DNA of 64,000 nucleotides from the NCBI RefSeq assembly GCF_018408575.1, contig NZ_AP023418.1, positions 2,198,415 through 2,262,414 of the forward strand. Direction: 5' to 3'. Under the pieces are notes generated by a model. The model saw only the letters and a program-made list of their open reading frames with translations, was not told the DNA's origin and did no database searches. Of this stretch, positions 9,437 through 20,233 are shown piece by piece. Each line of letters starts with the position of its first letter. The stretch's first letter is position 1. The DNA comes from Vescimonas coprocola (GTDB lineage: Bacteria > Bacillota > Clostridia > Oscillospirales > Oscillospiraceae). A program made the translations under genes and the position numbers.

Positions 9437-12400
9437 TCAGATATCCAGCGTCTGCAGGTCCGTCTCCTCCACCTTCCGCAGCTCCCGGCGGCTGAGGAGG
9501 TCATACATACACGGCACCACCAGCAGCGTCATGAGGGTGGCGTACAGCAGGCCGCCGATGCACACCAGCGCCACCGGCTGCATCAGAGCCGTACCGGCGT
9601 CGCCGCCGAAGGCCATGACCACAAGGCCCAGAACGGTGGTCATGGACGTCATGAGAATGGGCCGCAGACGGGTGACACCGGCCTCCACAATGGCCTCCCG
9701 CCGCTCCATCCCCGACAGGCGCAGCTGGTTGATGTAGTCCACCAGCACGATGCCGTTGTTGACGATGACGCCCACCAGCATCACAAAGCCGATGAGGGAC
9801 ACCACGCTCAGCTCGATGCCGGAGATCAGCAGGGCCAGAAAGCCGCCGGTAAAGGCCAGCGGGATGGTGAACATGACGATCAGCGGGGAGCGCAGCGACT
9901 GGAACTGCGCCACCATCACCAGATACACCAGCAGCACCCCCAGCCCCAGCATCAGCAGCAGCTGGCCCATGGCATCCATGATGGCCTCGTTCTCGCCGCT
10001 GAACCGGGCGGTGATGCCCTGCGGCAGGTCTACCCCGGCCACCGCCGTCTGGGCGGCGGCTGTGACCTTGGTGACGTTGTAGCCCTCGGCTACCTCCGCC
10101 GTGACGGTAACGCAGCGGCGCTGCTGCTCCCGCTGGATGCTGCCGAGGCTGACGGTCTCCTCAATGGTGGCCACGTCGCCCAGACGGAAGCTGGACACTT
10201 CCTGACCGGCAGCGTCCGTCAGGGCGCTGCCGCCGGAGAACGTGCTGCCGCCCGCCAGCGCAGACATTCCGCCCATGGAGGAGGTGCTGCCGCTCATACC
10301 ACTTATGTTACTCATACTGTCTAGATTCGTACCACTGGACGGGGTGATCTCCAGATCCATGAGCTTTTCACGGGTCATGCGGCTCTCCTCCGGGGACTGG
10401 ACGGAAACCTCCATCTCCAGCCCATCCAGCGTCAGGCCGGAGGAGGCGGAGGTGTTGGTCAGGGCAGAGGCCACCGCCATATACACCTGCGCCACGGTGA
10501 CGCCCTTTTCCATGGCGGCGTTGCGGTCCACGGAGATGTGGAGAACCGTGGTGGCCTCCTCCAGACCGTCGGACACCTCGCCGGTACCCTCCACGGTTTT
10601 CAGGGCCGCCGCCAGCGCCTTGGCGGAGGTCTGGAGGTCCTCCATGTCATCGCCGTAGACCTTCAGAGAGACGCCGCTGCCCGCCAGATAGGTGGACATA
10701 CTGTCCATGGAGCCGGAGGCCGTCACCTGACAGGGCAGGTCGGCGCACAGCTCCTTGATGGCCTTGCCTGCCTTGGCGCCGGAGGCCCCCTCCGGCATGG
10801 TGACGTAGGCGGTGACATCATAGGCACCGCCGGAGCCGCCCATCATGCTGCTCATATCCATGCCGCTGCCGGAGGACATCATGGCACCCACGGCATCCAC
10901 ATTTTCCACCGTACCGGCCCGGCGCACCACCTCGTCCGCCAGTGCCACCGCCTCCTCCCGGCTGATGCCCTCCGGCATGGTAACGGTGAGGCTGATGTTA
11001 TTCATATCGATCTGGGGCATGAACACGAAGCCCCGGCTGACGGCACCCCACGCAGAGCCAGCCAGCAGCACCACCGCCAGCAGCAGTACCACGGTCTTAT
11101 GGCCCAGCGACCAGCCCACCGCCCTGCGGTAGGCGGGATAGACCCGCTCCAGCAGGCCGGCCTTCACGGCCTTTTCCTTTTTCAGCATCCCGGAGGCCAT
11201 GGCCGGCACCAGTGTCAGGGCCACGATGAGGCTGGCCAGAAGAGAATACGTCATGGTCAAGGCCAGATCGGTGAACAGCTGCTTGGTGATGCCCTCCACG
11301 AACACAATGGGCAGGAACACGCACACCGTGGTCAGGGTGGAGGCGGTGATGGCCCCCACCACCTGCGCCGCACCGGACACCGCCGCCTGAATGACGGTGG
11401 CTCCCTTGGAGCGCAGCCGGTAGATATTCTCGATGACCACCACGGAGTTATCCACCAGCATACCCACTGCCACCGCCAGACCCGAAAGGGAGATCATATT
11501 GATGGTGACGCCGGAGAAGTACATCAGCACCACGGCGAAGATCACGCTGACGGGGATGGAGCAGAGGGTGATGAGGGTGGGCCGCAGGTCCTTCAGGAAC
11601 AGGTACAGGATCAGCACCGCAAACAGAGCGCCCCAGCCCAAGGAGGACAGGATGGAGTTAATGATGATATAGATGTAGTCCCCCTGATCCATCAGCGGCA
11701 CGAAGTGCAGGCCGTCGTACTCTTTCTCCAGCGTGTCGCAGCGGGCCTGAATGTTGTCGGACACCTCCGCCGTGGCGTAGGCAGACTGCTTGTTGAAGGA
11801 GACGATGACGCCGTTGTCGCCGTTGAGCTTGGCGTAGATCTCATCGGAGTTATCCGTCACCACGATCTCCGCCACGTCGGAGAGCTTCACCGGCTCCACG
11901 CCCTCCAGACCCAGATCAAAGAGCACCATGTCCGACAGCTCCTGACGGGAGGAGATGCTGTCGCCCACGGAAACCATGTAGTTCACACCGTTCTCCTGCA
12001 GATACCCGGCAGGCATGGAGAAGTTCTGAGCCGTCAGCAGGGCGGTGATGGTCTGGATGTTCAGAGCCCCGGAGAGGTCCGCCTGCTCCAGCGCCGAGGC
12101 ACGGGAGGACTCCAGCGTCCGGAGACCCTGCTCCAGCTGGGTCAAGGCGCTGTCCAGCTGCACATTGGCAGAGAGGAGCTGGGTGACGCCATCGGCCATG
12201 GTGATGACTCCCGATGTTACCTCATCGGCAATGGAGGCCACCTCGGAATCATCCTCCAGCCGGCGGATCTGCTCTTTTAGCTGCTCCAGCGTCTCCCGCC
12301 ACCGTCTGGCGTCCTCCGCCGCCTGCTCCCACGAGGTGTTCAGTGCGGCGATTCGCAGCTCCAGCTCCGCAAGGTCCGCCTGCAGCTGGATGTACTCCGG

Positions 12401-13336
12401 GTCGTTTTCGATGGCGGCCAGCTGCTCCGCCTTCTCCTCCTCCGTCAGGGAATCGTCCTGCCGGATGGCCTCCATCCGGGCCTGATAGACGGCGTTTTTG
12501 GCATCCAGCTGCACCTTCAGTGCCTGAATCTCCGCCAGCTCCTTCAGGTTCGCCTCCAGCCGGCTCTCGCTGCTGCGGAGGGTGGTCAGAGACTGCTGCA
12601 CGGCGGTCAGGGCCTGCATGGCGGCCTCCCGGACGGCGGACTCCTCCGTCGAGCGGATGGCCCCCTTGGCGCTCTCCAGCTGGCTGCGGGTCCCCTCCAG
12701 CTGGCTGGCCGTCTCGTCCAGTGTCTTGCCGATGGCCTCCCGCAGCGTGGCGGTGAGGGCGTCCAGCTTCTCCTGACTGAGGATGATATGGGCCTGCCGC
12801 TGCACCGTGCCGCTGACGGTGACGCTGGCTACGCCGGAGATGCCCTCCAGCTTCTGGGTGAGGGTGTTTTCCACAAAATCCGACAGCTCCGTCACATCCT
12901 TGCCGCTGTACGACACCGCCGCCACCTGCACCGGCAGCATGGAGGGGTTGATCTTCAGCACATAGGGGGTGCCGACGCCGTCGTCCCAAGAGCCTTGCAG
13001 GATGTTGATCTTCTGCTGGATATCCACACTGACGGTGTCCATGTTCACGCCGTCCTCAAACTCCAGCACCACCATGGAGACGCTGTCCTGCGAGGTAGAG
13101 GTCACGGACTTGATTTGATCCAGCGTGGACATGGACTGCTCCATGGGCCGGGTGACGGCGGACTCCACCGCCTCCGGGCTGGCACCGGGGTCGGTGGTGA
13201 CGATGACCACATAGGGGAAATCCATGTTGGGCAGCAGGTCCGGCGTCATTTTCAGATACGCCACCACGCCCAGCACCAACACAGCCAGCACCGCCACAAA
13301 GACAGTCAGCGGCTTTTTCACGCTGAATTTGACCAT
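9437..13336 (-). CDS. RND-family efflux permease with long coiled-coil insertion
   Basis: 1299 residues from the ATG at 13336, chosen for the AGGAGGAGCG ribosome binding site; an 80-codon upstream extension is spurious. The N-terminus (KKPLTVFVAVLAVLVLGVV, then TPDLLPNMDFPYV) is the RND TM1 and the start of the porter domain. TM2-6 (SLGWGALFAVLILYLFLKDL, GLAVAVGMLVDNSVVVIEN) and TM8-12 (GFVMLVGVIVNNGIVLVDY) are clear. Residues about 190-428 are an E/Q/L-rich helical insertion inside the first porter subdomain. Met/Gly/Ser-rich loops occur near 817-835 and 1002-1036. It is a proton-driven exporter of the AcrB/SwrC superfamily in the cytoplasmic membrane. No membrane-fusion protein or outer channel gene is adjacent, as expected for a monoderm. 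Substrate unknown. Confidence 0.9.
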   Translation of the reverse strand: MVKFSVKKPLTVFVAVLAVLVLGVVAYLKMTPDLLPNMDFPYVVIVTTDPGASPEAVESAVTRPMEQSMSTLDQIKSVTSTSQDSVSMVVLEFEDGVNMDTVSVDIQQKINILQGSWDDGVGTPYVLKINPSMLPVQVAAVSYSGKDVTELSDFVENTLTQKLEGISGVASVTVSGTVQRQAHIILSQEKLDALTATLREAIGKTLDETASQLEGTRSQLESAKGAIRSTEESAVREAAMQALTAVQQSLTTLRSSESRLEANLKELAEIQALKVQLDAKNAVYQARMEAIRQDDSLTEEEKAEQLAAIENDPEYIQLQADLAELELRIAALNTSWEQAAEDARRWRETLEQLKEQIRRLEDDSEVASIADEVTSGVITMADGVTQLLSANVQLDSALTQLEQGLRTLESSRASALEQADLSGALNIQTITALLTAQNFSMPAGYLQENGVNYMVSVGDSISSRQELSDMVLFDLGLEGVEPVKLSDVAEIVVTDNSDEIYAKLNGDNGVIVSFNKQSAYATAEVSDNIQARCDTLEKEYDGLHFVPLMDQGDYIYIIINSILSSLGWGALFAVLILYLFLKDLRPTLITLCSIPVSVIFAVVLMYFSGVTINMISLSGLAVAVGMLVDNSVVVIENIYRLRSKGATVIQAAVSGAAQVVGAITASTLTTVCVFLPIVFVEGITKQLFTDLALTMTYSLLASLIVALTLVPAMASGMLKKEKAVKAGLLERVYPAYRRAVGWSLGHKTVVLLLAVVLLAGSAWGAVSRGFVFMPQIDMNNISLTVTMPEGISREEAVALADEVVRRAGTVENVDAVGAMMSSGSGMDMSSMMGGSGGAYDVTAYVTMPEGASGAKAGKAIKELCADLPCQVTASGSMDSMSTYLAGSGVSLKVYGDDMEDLQTSAKALAAALKTVEGTGEVSDGLEEATTVLHISVDRNAAMEKGVTVAQVYMAVASALTNTSASSGLTLDGLEMEVSVQSPEESRMTREKLMDLEITPSSGTNLDSMSNISGMSGSTSSMGGMSALAGGSTFSGGSALTDAAGQEVSSFRLGDVATIEETVSLGSIQREQQRRCVTVTAEVAEGYNVTKVTAAAQTAVAGVDLPQGITARFSGENEAIMDAMGQLLLMLGLGVLLVYLVMVAQFQSLRSPLIVMFTIPLAFTGGFLALLISGIELSVVSLIGFVMLVGVIVNNGIVLVDYINQLRLSGMERREAIVEAGVTRLRPILMTSMTTVLGLVVMAFGGDAGTALMQPVALVCIGGLLYATLMTLLVVPCMYDLLSRRELRKVEETDLQTLDI

Positions 13337-13376
13337 AGAACGCTCCTCCTTGGGAACTGCACCGCATAATAGATAA

Positions 13377-13405
13377 AGTGTAGCACCCGGTCCCGGCGAA
13401 AGCAA
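13377..13405 (-). promoter_or_regulatory. Probable promoter of the RND gene
   Basis: On the minus strand, TTGCTT (13405-13400) and TACACT (13382-13377) are separated by 17 nt and lie about 40 nt before the start codon. Match to the sigma-70 consensus is moderate. Confidence 0.5.
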
Positions 13406-13571
13406 GCGCCCTGCCGCAGGATTCACGGAATCGTTACAAACCGAAGGGAGCTTCCCCGTGAGACAGAGCGTCGGGACCGTCAGGATGTACGGCGCAGCCG
13501 TCACCGGTATGGCGCCCCGTCGGCGGAGACGGCGGTTCTGAATCTGATACCCTTCTTTTCCCCCCTTATAG

Positions 13572-13609
13572 GGCAAGGCCCCTCAGCCAAATGACTGAGG
13601 GGCCTTGCC
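13572..13609. terminator. Strong hairpin between gap and the RND gene
   Basis: Perfect 15-bp arms (GGCAAGGCCCCTCAG and complement) surround an 8-nt loop. A second GC hairpin lies at about 13630-13663 with TTTT on the plus-strand side. Neither has a good U-tract in the minus direction, so how gap transcription ends here is uncertain. The remaining intergenic sequence 13337-13691 shows no gene. Confidence 0.55.
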
Positions 13610-13691
13610 TGTCGATGGAGCGCAGAAGGCCGGGAGCGGGGCCGAAACGGCTCCGCTCCCGGTTTTGTATGGTTTGGGTGAAAAAAGAAGC

Positions 13692-14718
<1,027 letters not shown>

Positions 14719-14949
14719 AATCCTTTTCCTTTCACCCTGTTGCGTTTTCGCCGTCCGGGACGGCTCTTTTTGTTCCGGGTATATTATACCAAACCGGCGG
14801 CGGGACTGTCTGCGGCTTTTGGGCAAAATGGTACACGAATTTTCTGTGCGTTTTCCATAAAAATTGAACATATGAGCCAAAAATATTGAAATTTTTAGCC
14901 AAATATTCCATACATTTCAAACGTTTTTGGCAGGTTTTGCGGCTCTCGC

Positions 14950-14988
14950 AAAAGGCCCCGCTGCGGCGATGCCGCAGCGGGGCCTTTT
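14950..14988. terminator. Bidirectional terminator downstream of the M23 gene
   Basis: A perfect 18-bp stem (AAAAGGCCCCGCTGCGGC and complement) with a GAT loop and terminal A/T tracts lies 44 nt past the stop of the minus-strand M23 gene and upstream of gap. A TATAAT box for gap lies on the minus strand at 14788-14783. Confidence 0.85.
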
Positions 14989-15032
14989 ATGGGTGCGTGG
15001 TTGGTCGGGGGACGATGCCCGCGCTGCACGGC

Positions 15033-15701
15033 TTAGCCGATATACTCCGACGGGTCAATGATGACGCCGTCCTTGGCCACGGAGAAGTGCAGATGGGGGC
15101 CCATGCTGCTCTCGGCGGCAGCGGTGCTGCCCACCAGACCGATGATATCCCCCGCCGCCACCTGCTGGCCCTCCGTTACCGGGGGTTCAGCCTGCAGGCA
15201 GCTATACTGGGTGGTGTAGCCGCCGGCGTGCTCGATGACCACGGTGGTTCCCATAAGCTCGTCGCTCTTGATCGACACCACCATGCCGCTGGCGGCGGTT
15301 TTGACGGCGTCACCCTCGGCGGCTTGGATATCCAGCCCGTTGTGGGTGCGCCAGTCCGCCATGGTTTCGTCATACATCAGTTCCGTGGTGCTGAACACCG
15401 TGACGGTGGTGCCGTCCAGCGGAGACACTACCTGCGGCAGCAGGTCCTCCGGCTCCGGGGCGGGCTCCTCCTCCACGGCCGGGACCTCTATGGGCTCCGG
15501 CTGGAGCACCGGGGCCGTCCACTGGGCGTCATTGCGCTCGGTTTGCCGGGTGGGCGGGGTGGGGTCGTCGATGGTGACGTTGGCGGGGCGGATCAGGGTG
15601 AAATAGCCGATGGCTCCCACTGCCGCAAGGCAGAGAGCAAGGGCTATGTAGAAGCCCTTGCCGCCGGCGGAGCGGGACTTGGAACGGTCGATTCTGCTCA
15701 T
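15033..15701 (-). CDS. M23/LytM-domain cell-wall protein, SpoIIQ-like
   Basis: 222 residues from the ATG at 15701 (GGAAAGGCAGCT upstream). A short basic cytoplasmic tail (MSRIDRSKSRSAGGKG) precedes one membrane helix (FYIALALCLAAVGAIGYFTL), then a Pro/Glu-rich linker and a C-terminal LytM domain. Zn-ligand motifs are present: HNGLD at about residues 133-137 and HLHF near 205. The short single-pass layout resembles SpoIIQ, the forespore partner of SpoIIIAH in sporulating Clostridia, some of which keep the full zinc site. A general M23 endopeptidase is the alternative. There is no spoIID next to it, so the SpoIIQ assignment is tentative. Confidence 0.75.
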   Translation of the reverse strand: MSRIDRSKSRSAGGKGFYIALALCLAAVGAIGYFTLIRPANVTIDDPTPPTRQTERNDAQWTAPVLQPEPIEVPAVEEEPAPEPEDLLPQVVSPLDGTTVTVFSTTELMYDETMADWRTHNGLDIQAAEGDAVKTAASGMVVSIKSDELMGTTVVIEHAGGYTTQYSCLQAEPPVTEGQQVAAGDIIGLVGSTAAAESSMGPHLHFSVAKDGVIIDPSEYIG

Positions 15702-15776
15702 AGCTGCCTTTCCGTTCCGGCGCAGAGCGCCGGAAGCCGCATGGTTGACGGTGTGCGGCACGCCGAAATGGGACGC

Positions 15777-15819
15777 AAAAAAGTCTCTGCCCTCAGTATG
15801 CACAGGCAGAGACTTTTTT
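15777..15819. terminator. Terminator of the trmL-pgk-tpiA-gpmI operon
   Basis: Arms AAAAAAGTCTCTGCC and its complement surround a 13-nt loop, with A/T tracts on both sides. It sits 31 nt past the gpmI stop and before the M23 gene. Confidence 0.85.
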
Positions 15820-15849
15820 AATCATTTTTTCGGCGGAAGGGCATTTTTC

Positions 15850-17361
15850 TCACCGGACGATGAGGCTCTTACCGTCCATCTCCGGCGGGCAGGCCAGACC
15901 CATCACATCCAGAATGGTGGGGGCGATATCCGCCAGACGGCCGGTCCGCAGCTCCGTGCCGGCACCGCAGAGAATGAAGGGCACGGGGTTGGTGGTATGG
16001 GCGGTCATGGGACTGCCGTCGGGCTGGCGCATCACCTCGGCGTTGCCGTGGTCGGCGGTGATCATGGCGATGCCTCCCATTTTCAGGGTGGCCTCCACCA
16101 CACGGCCCACACAGGTATCCACCGTCTCCACCGCCTTCACGGCGGCCTCCAGTACCCCGGTATGGCCCACCATATCGCAGTTGGCGAAGTTCAGGATCAC
16201 CACGTCGTAGGCCCCGGAGTTGATGCGCTCGACGCACTTGTCGCACACCTCATAGGCGCTCATCTCCGGCTGGAGGTCATAGGTGGCCACCTTGGGGGAC
16301 GGCACCAGCACCCGGTCCTCGCCGGGATACTGCTTCTCGACACCGCCGTTGAAGAAGAAGGTGACGTGGGCATACTTCTCCGTCTCAGCGATCCGCAGCT
16401 GGGTCAGGCTCAGTGAGCTGAGGTACTCGCCCAGCCCGTTCTTCACCGCCACACGGGGCCACGCCACCAGCACGTTGGGCATGGAGGCGTCGTACTCCGT
16501 ATTGCAGACGTAGGTGGTGGGGAAAAACTCCCGCTGAAAGCCGGTGAAGTCCGGGTCCACGATGGCCCGTGTGATCTCTCTGGCCCGGTCGGGACGGAAG
16601 TTGAAGAAAATGACGCTGTCGTTATCGGAGACGGTGCCGTCGCTGTCGCAGACCACCGGCTCCATGAACTCGTCGGTGACGCCTGCCACATAGGACTGGG
16701 CCACGGCGTCCACCGGGTCGGGGTTCTGGTTGCCCTCGCCGTAGACCATGGCGTCATAGGCCAGCTGCACCCGCTCCCAGCGGTTGTCCCGGTCCATGGC
16801 ATAGTAGCGGCCCATGACGGTGGCAATTTTGCCTACCCCCAGACGGCGGCAGGTCTCGGCGCAGTCCGCTACAAAGCCCTTGCCGCTGGTGGGGGACACG
16901 TCACGTCCGTCCAGAAAGGCGTGGATATACACCCGGTCCAGCCCCTTGCGGCGGGCCAGCTCCAGCAGGGCGTACAGATGCTGAATATGGGAGTGGACGC
17001 CGCCGTCGGACAGCAGGCCGCACAGGTGCAGCCGGGTCCCCTTTTGCAGGCAGTCGTCCACCGCCTTGTTATAGGCTTCGTTGGCAAAGAACGTGCCGTC
17101 CTCGATGGCACGGCTGATGCGGGGCAGATCCTGAAACACCACCCGGCCGCCGCCGATGTTGGTGTGGCCCACCTCACTGTTGCCCATCTGCCCCTCCGGC
17201 AGGCCCACGTCCAGTCCGCTGGCGGACAGGGTGGTGTGAGCATGATCCGCCCACAGGCGATCCAGCACCGGGGTATTGGCCAGACTGACGGCGTTGCCGG
17301 GGCCGGGCTGGGTCAGGCCGAAGCCGTCCATGATGATGAGAGTAGTAGGCGTTTTACCCAT
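15850..17361 (-). CDS. gpmI: 2,3-bisphosphoglycerate-independent phosphoglycerate mutase
   Basis: 503 residues, the normal length. It interconverts 3- and 2-phosphoglycerate in the cytoplasm using two Mn ions. TLIIMDGFGL near the N-terminus holds the first metal Asp, and GQMGNSEVGHTNIGGGR carries the Ser that becomes phosphorylated. ITADHGNAE near residue 440 is the second metal motif. The start at 17361 is supported by GGGAGGAACTGCT; 18 further codons upstream are not needed. It is the last gene of the glycolytic operon, 19 nt after tpiA and followed by a strong terminator. Confidence 0.97.
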   Translation of the reverse strand: MGKTPTTLIIMDGFGLTQPGPGNAVSLANTPVLDRLWADHAHTTLSASGLDVGLPEGQMGNSEVGHTNIGGGRVVFQDLPRISRAIEDGTFFANEAYNKAVDDCLQKGTRLHLCGLLSDGGVHSHIQHLYALLELARRKGLDRVYIHAFLDGRDVSPTSGKGFVADCAETCRRLGVGKIATVMGRYYAMDRDNRWERVQLAYDAMVYGEGNQNPDPVDAVAQSYVAGVTDEFMEPVVCDSDGTVSDNDSVIFFNFRPDRAREITRAIVDPDFTGFQREFFPTTYVCNTEYDASMPNVLVAWPRVAVKNGLGEYLSSLSLTQLRIAETEKYAHVTFFFNGGVEKQYPGEDRVLVPSPKVATYDLQPEMSAYEVCDKCVERINSGAYDVVILNFANCDMVGHTGVLEAAVKAVETVDTCVGRVVEATLKMGGIAMITADHGNAEVMRQPDGSPMTAHTTNPVPFILCGAGTELRTGRLADIAPTILDVMGLACPPEMDGKSLIVR

Positions 17362-17380
17362 AGCAGTTCCTCCCGCAGGC

Positions 17381-18154
17381 TTATTCCTGATTGGCGGCGT
17401 TGACGATCTCCACAAAGTCCGCCGCCTTCAGGGAGGCCCCGCCGATAAGGCCGCCGTCGATATCCGGCTGGCTCAGCAGCTCCGCTGCGTTGGCGGGCTT
17501 CATGGAGCCGCCGTACTGCACGGTGACGGAGCGGGCGATGCGGGCGCCGTACAGGTGGCGCACGGTGGTGCGGATGAAGGTGCAGACCTCCGCCGCCTGC
17601 TCGGCGGTAGCGGTCTTGCCGGTGCCGATAGCCCAGATGGGTTCATAGGCGATGACGCACTTGCGGACCTTTTCCGCCGGTACGCCGGCCAGAGCGGACT
17701 TCACCTGCAGAGCGATGAGCTCCATGGTGATGCCCAGCTCCCGCTGCTCCAGGCTCTCGCCCACGCAGATGATGGGATGCAGGCCCGCCTCCAGCGCCGC
17801 CAGCACCTTCTTATTGACGGTGAAGTCCGTCTCACCGAAGTACTGCCGCCGTTCGGAGTGGCCGATGATGACGTACTTGACGCCCAGATCCTTCAGCATA
17901 TCGGCGGACACCTCGCCGGTGTAGGCGCCGGACTTCTCATAAAATACGTTCTGAGCGCCCACGGACACCCGAACGTCCTTGAAGGCCTTCATGGCGGCGG
18001 GGATATTCACGGCGGGGACGCACACCACCACGTCGCACCACTTGGCCTTGGGCAGGATGGCCTTCAGCTCCTCGGCAAATTTCTTAGTCTCGCTGGCAGT
18101 CTTATTCATCTTCCAGTTGCCGGCGATAATGGTCTTACGGTATCTGCGATTCAT
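17381..18154 (-). CDS. tpiA: Triosephosphate isomerase
   Basis: 257 residues. It interconverts dihydroxyacetone phosphate and glyceraldehyde 3-phosphate. The substrate Lys lies in AGNWKMNK, the electrophile His in [13 protein letters not shown], the catalytic Glu and flexible loop in [15 protein letters not shown], and the phosphate-binding end in [12 protein letters not shown] and GGLIGGASL. All family signatures are present. It is third in the trmL-pgk-tpiA-gpmI operon, 68 nt after pgk. Confidence 0.98.
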   Translation of the reverse strand: MNRRYRKTIIAGNWKMNKTASETKKFAEELKAILPKAKWCDVVVCVPAVNIPAAMKAFKDVRVSVGAQNVFYEKSGAYTGEVSADMLKDLGVKYVIIGHSERRQYFGETDFTVNKKVLAALEAGLHPIICVGESLEQRELGITMELIALQVKSALAGVPAEKVRKCVIAYEPIWAIGTGKTATAEQAAEVCTFIRTTVRHLYGARIARSVTVQYGGSMKPANAAELLSQPDIDGGLIGGASLKAADFVEIVNAANQE

Positions 18155-18222
18155 AATTTCTCTTGCTCCTCTTTCCTTACATATCTTTCCCTATATATCA
18201 TAGAACACACAACGCTCTGTGT

Positions 18223-19416
18223 TTACTTATCCAGCAGGCACGCCACGCCCGGCAGCTCCTTGCCCTCCAGAAATTCCAGAGAGGCGCCGCCGCCGGTGGA
18301 GATGTGGGTGATCCGATCGGCAAAGCCCATCTGCTCCACAGCCGCCGCACTGTCACCGCCGCCCACGATGGTCACGGCGCCGCTGTCGGCCAGCGCCTGC
18401 GCCATGGCACGGGTGCCGGCGGCGAACTTCTCGAACTCGAACACGCCCATGGGGCCGTTCCACACCACGGTGCCGGCGCCACGGACGGCGTCGCAGAACA
18501 GCTGCACCGTCTCCGGGCCGATGTCCAGCCCCTCCATATCGTCGGGGATGGCGTCGGTGGGGACCACAAGGCTCTCGGCATCGGCGGCAAACTCCGTGGC
18601 GGCCACGGTGTCCGTAGGCAGCAGCAGCTTCACGCCCTTCTCCTGCGCCTTGGTGATCATCTGGCGGGCGTAGTCCAGCTTATCGTCCTCGCACAGGCTC
18701 TTGCCGATGGAGCCGCCCTGCGCCTTGGCGAAGGTATAGGCCATGCCGCCGCCGATGATGACGGTATCAGCCTTATCCAGCAGATTGTTGATGACATTGA
18801 TCTTGTCGGAGACTTTGGCGCCGCCCAGCACCGCCACGAAGGGACGCTTGGGGTTATCCAATGCACCGCCCATGACCTCCAGCTCACGGGCCACCAGCAG
18901 GCCGGAGACGGCGGGCAGGAAAGCCGCCACACCGGCGGTGGAGGCGTGGGCCCGGTGGACCGTGCCGAAAGCATCGGAGACATACAGCTCCGCCATGGAG
19001 GCCAGCTCCTTGGCGAAGGAGGGGTCGTTCTTCTCCTCACGGGGATCGAAGCGCAGATTCTCCAGCAGCATGATCTGGCCGCCTTGCAGGGCCGCCGCCT
19101 TGCTCTTGGCGTCCTCGCCCACGATGTCCTTGGCGAAGATGACCTCCTGACCCAGCAGCCGGCTCAGCCGCTCCGCCACAGGAGCCAGCGTCAGGCTCTC
19201 CTTCCACTGGCCCTTGGGCTTGCCTAAATGGGAGCAGGCGATGACCGCCGCCCCACGCTCCAGCAGGTACCGGATGGTGGGCAGGGCTGCCACAATGCGC
19301 TTGTCGCTGGTGATGGCACCGGTGGCCTTATCCTGTGGGACGTTGAAGTCGCAGCGCAGCAGGATCTTCTTCCCCACCACGTCTACATCCATGATGGTCT
19401 TTTTATTGTAGTTCAT
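18223..19416 (-). CDS. pgk: Phosphoglycerate kinase
   Basis: 397 residues, full length. It transfers phosphate from 1,3-bisphosphoglycerate to ADP. The N-terminal domain holds [10 protein letters not shown] and the basic patch residue in [10 protein letters not shown]. The C-terminal nucleotide domain includes [25 protein letters not shown] and [12 protein letters not shown]. The start is preceded by AGGAG in the 30-nt gap after trmL. It is the second gene of the glycolytic operon. Confidence 0.98.
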   Translation of the reverse strand: MNYNKKTIMDVDVVGKKILLRCDFNVPQDKATGAITSDKRIVAALPTIRYLLERGAAVIACSHLGKPKGQWKESLTLAPVAERLSRLLGQEVIFAKDIVGEDAKSKAAALQGGQIMLLENLRFDPREEKNDPSFAKELASMAELYVSDAFGTVHRAHASTAGVAAFLPAVSGLLVARELEVMGGALDNPKRPFVAVLGGAKVSDKINVINNLLDKADTVIIGGGMAYTFAKAQGGSIGKSLCEDDKLDYARQMITKAQEKGVKLLLPTDTVAATEFAADAESLVVPTDAIPDDMEGLDIGPETVQLFCDAVRGAGTVVWNGPMGVFEFEKFAAGTRAMAQALADSGAVTIVGGGDSAAAVEQMGFADRITHISTGGGASLEFLEGKELPGVACLLDK

Positions 19417-19446
19417 ATCGGTAGACTCCTTTATGAAAAATAGTAC

Positions 19447-19935
19447 TTATTCCGCCATCTCCCCCGTGCCGGTAAGGCCGGGGAAGCCGTTTTGGCGCAG
19501 GGCCTCGTAGGTGAGGATGGCCACGGAGTTGCTGAGATTCAGGCTGCGGGCCTCCCGCCGCATGGGCAGACGGATACAGCGCTCCCGGTGGGCCGTGCGG
19601 AACCACTCCGGCAGCCCTGCCGTTTCCTTGCCGAAGAAGAGCCAACTGTCCGGCGTGAAGTGGGCCTGCGTATAGTCCTGCGGGGCCTTGGTGGTGGCCA
19701 GCCACAGTTCCTCCCCCGCCTCCGGGTGTTGGGCAAAGAGGTCCGGCAGGCTCTGGTAGTCCTGCACCTGCACCAGATGCCAGTAGTCCAACCCCGCCCG
19801 CTTCACGGCCCGGTCGGAGATATCAAAGCCCAGCGGGCGGATCAGGTGCAGGCGGCTGCCGGTAGCGGCGCAGGTGCGGGCGATATTGCCGCAGTTCTGG
19901 GGGATCTCCGGCTCCACCAATACGATATTCAGCAC
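19447..19935 (-). CDS. trmL: tRNA (cytidine/uridine-34 2'-O)-methyltransferase
   Basis: 162 residues from a GTG start at 19935, chosen for its GGGAGGGAG ribosome binding site and because the family begins with LNIVLVEPEIPQNCGNIART. It is a SPOUT-fold SAM methyltransferase that modifies the wobble ribose of certain tRNA-Leu. The C-terminal knot motifs LFFGKETAGLP and IRLPMRREARSLNLSNSV are typical. It leads the glycolytic operon, an arrangement with no obvious functional link beyond co-expression. Confidence 0.93.
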   Translation of the reverse strand: MLNIVLVEPEIPQNCGNIARTCAATGSRLHLIRPLGFDISDRAVKRAGLDYWHLVQVQDYQSLPDLFAQHPEAGEELWLATTKAPQDYTQAHFTPDSWLFFGKETAGLPEWFRTAHRERCIRLPMRREARSLNLSNSVAILTYEALRQNGFPGLTGTGEMAE

Positions 19936-19990
19936 GGAGCCGCTCCCTCCCTTCCCGCCCCCGCGGGCGCATCGTTTCATCGATTCATGT

Positions 19991-20019
19991 ATTGTAATGC
20001 AATCCGCAAAAAAATGCAA
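19991..20019 (-). promoter_or_regulatory. Promoter of the trmL-pgk-tpiA-gpmI operon
   Basis: On the minus strand TTGCAT (20019-20014) and TACAAT (19996-19991) are separated by exactly 17 nt, about 55 nt before the trmL start. It diverges from the glmU-side promoter. Confidence 0.6.
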
Positions 20020-20172
20020 CTATAACTTGCAGAATCCACATATTTTTTCTTAAAAATATAAAATTTTCCTTCGCTTCACCGCAAAAACCGTCGCTTTTTG
20101 CGGCTCCCTCTCCTCCGTGGGAGAGATTTCCTGCCCTGAGAAAAATTATTGCCGGGAAAATATGTGAAAATA

Positions 20173-20201
20173 CTGGATTTCTTTGTAAAGTCTGTTATAA
20201 T
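20173..20201 (+). promoter_or_regulatory. Probable promoter of the GlmU-like gene
   Basis: A perfect TATAAT lies at 20196-20201, 33 nt before the start codon; the -35 region is poor. GAGAGGGGGAGG just before the ATG is the ribosome binding site. Confidence 0.5.
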
Positions 20202-20233
20202 AGAGGCAGTATGCAGAGAGGGGGAGGATTCCC

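Noticed and set aside
9170-12280. Long plus-strand frames opposite the RND gene
   Set aside because: His/Gln/Gly-rich shadow translations with no recognisable motif; the minus strand encodes a clear RND protein.
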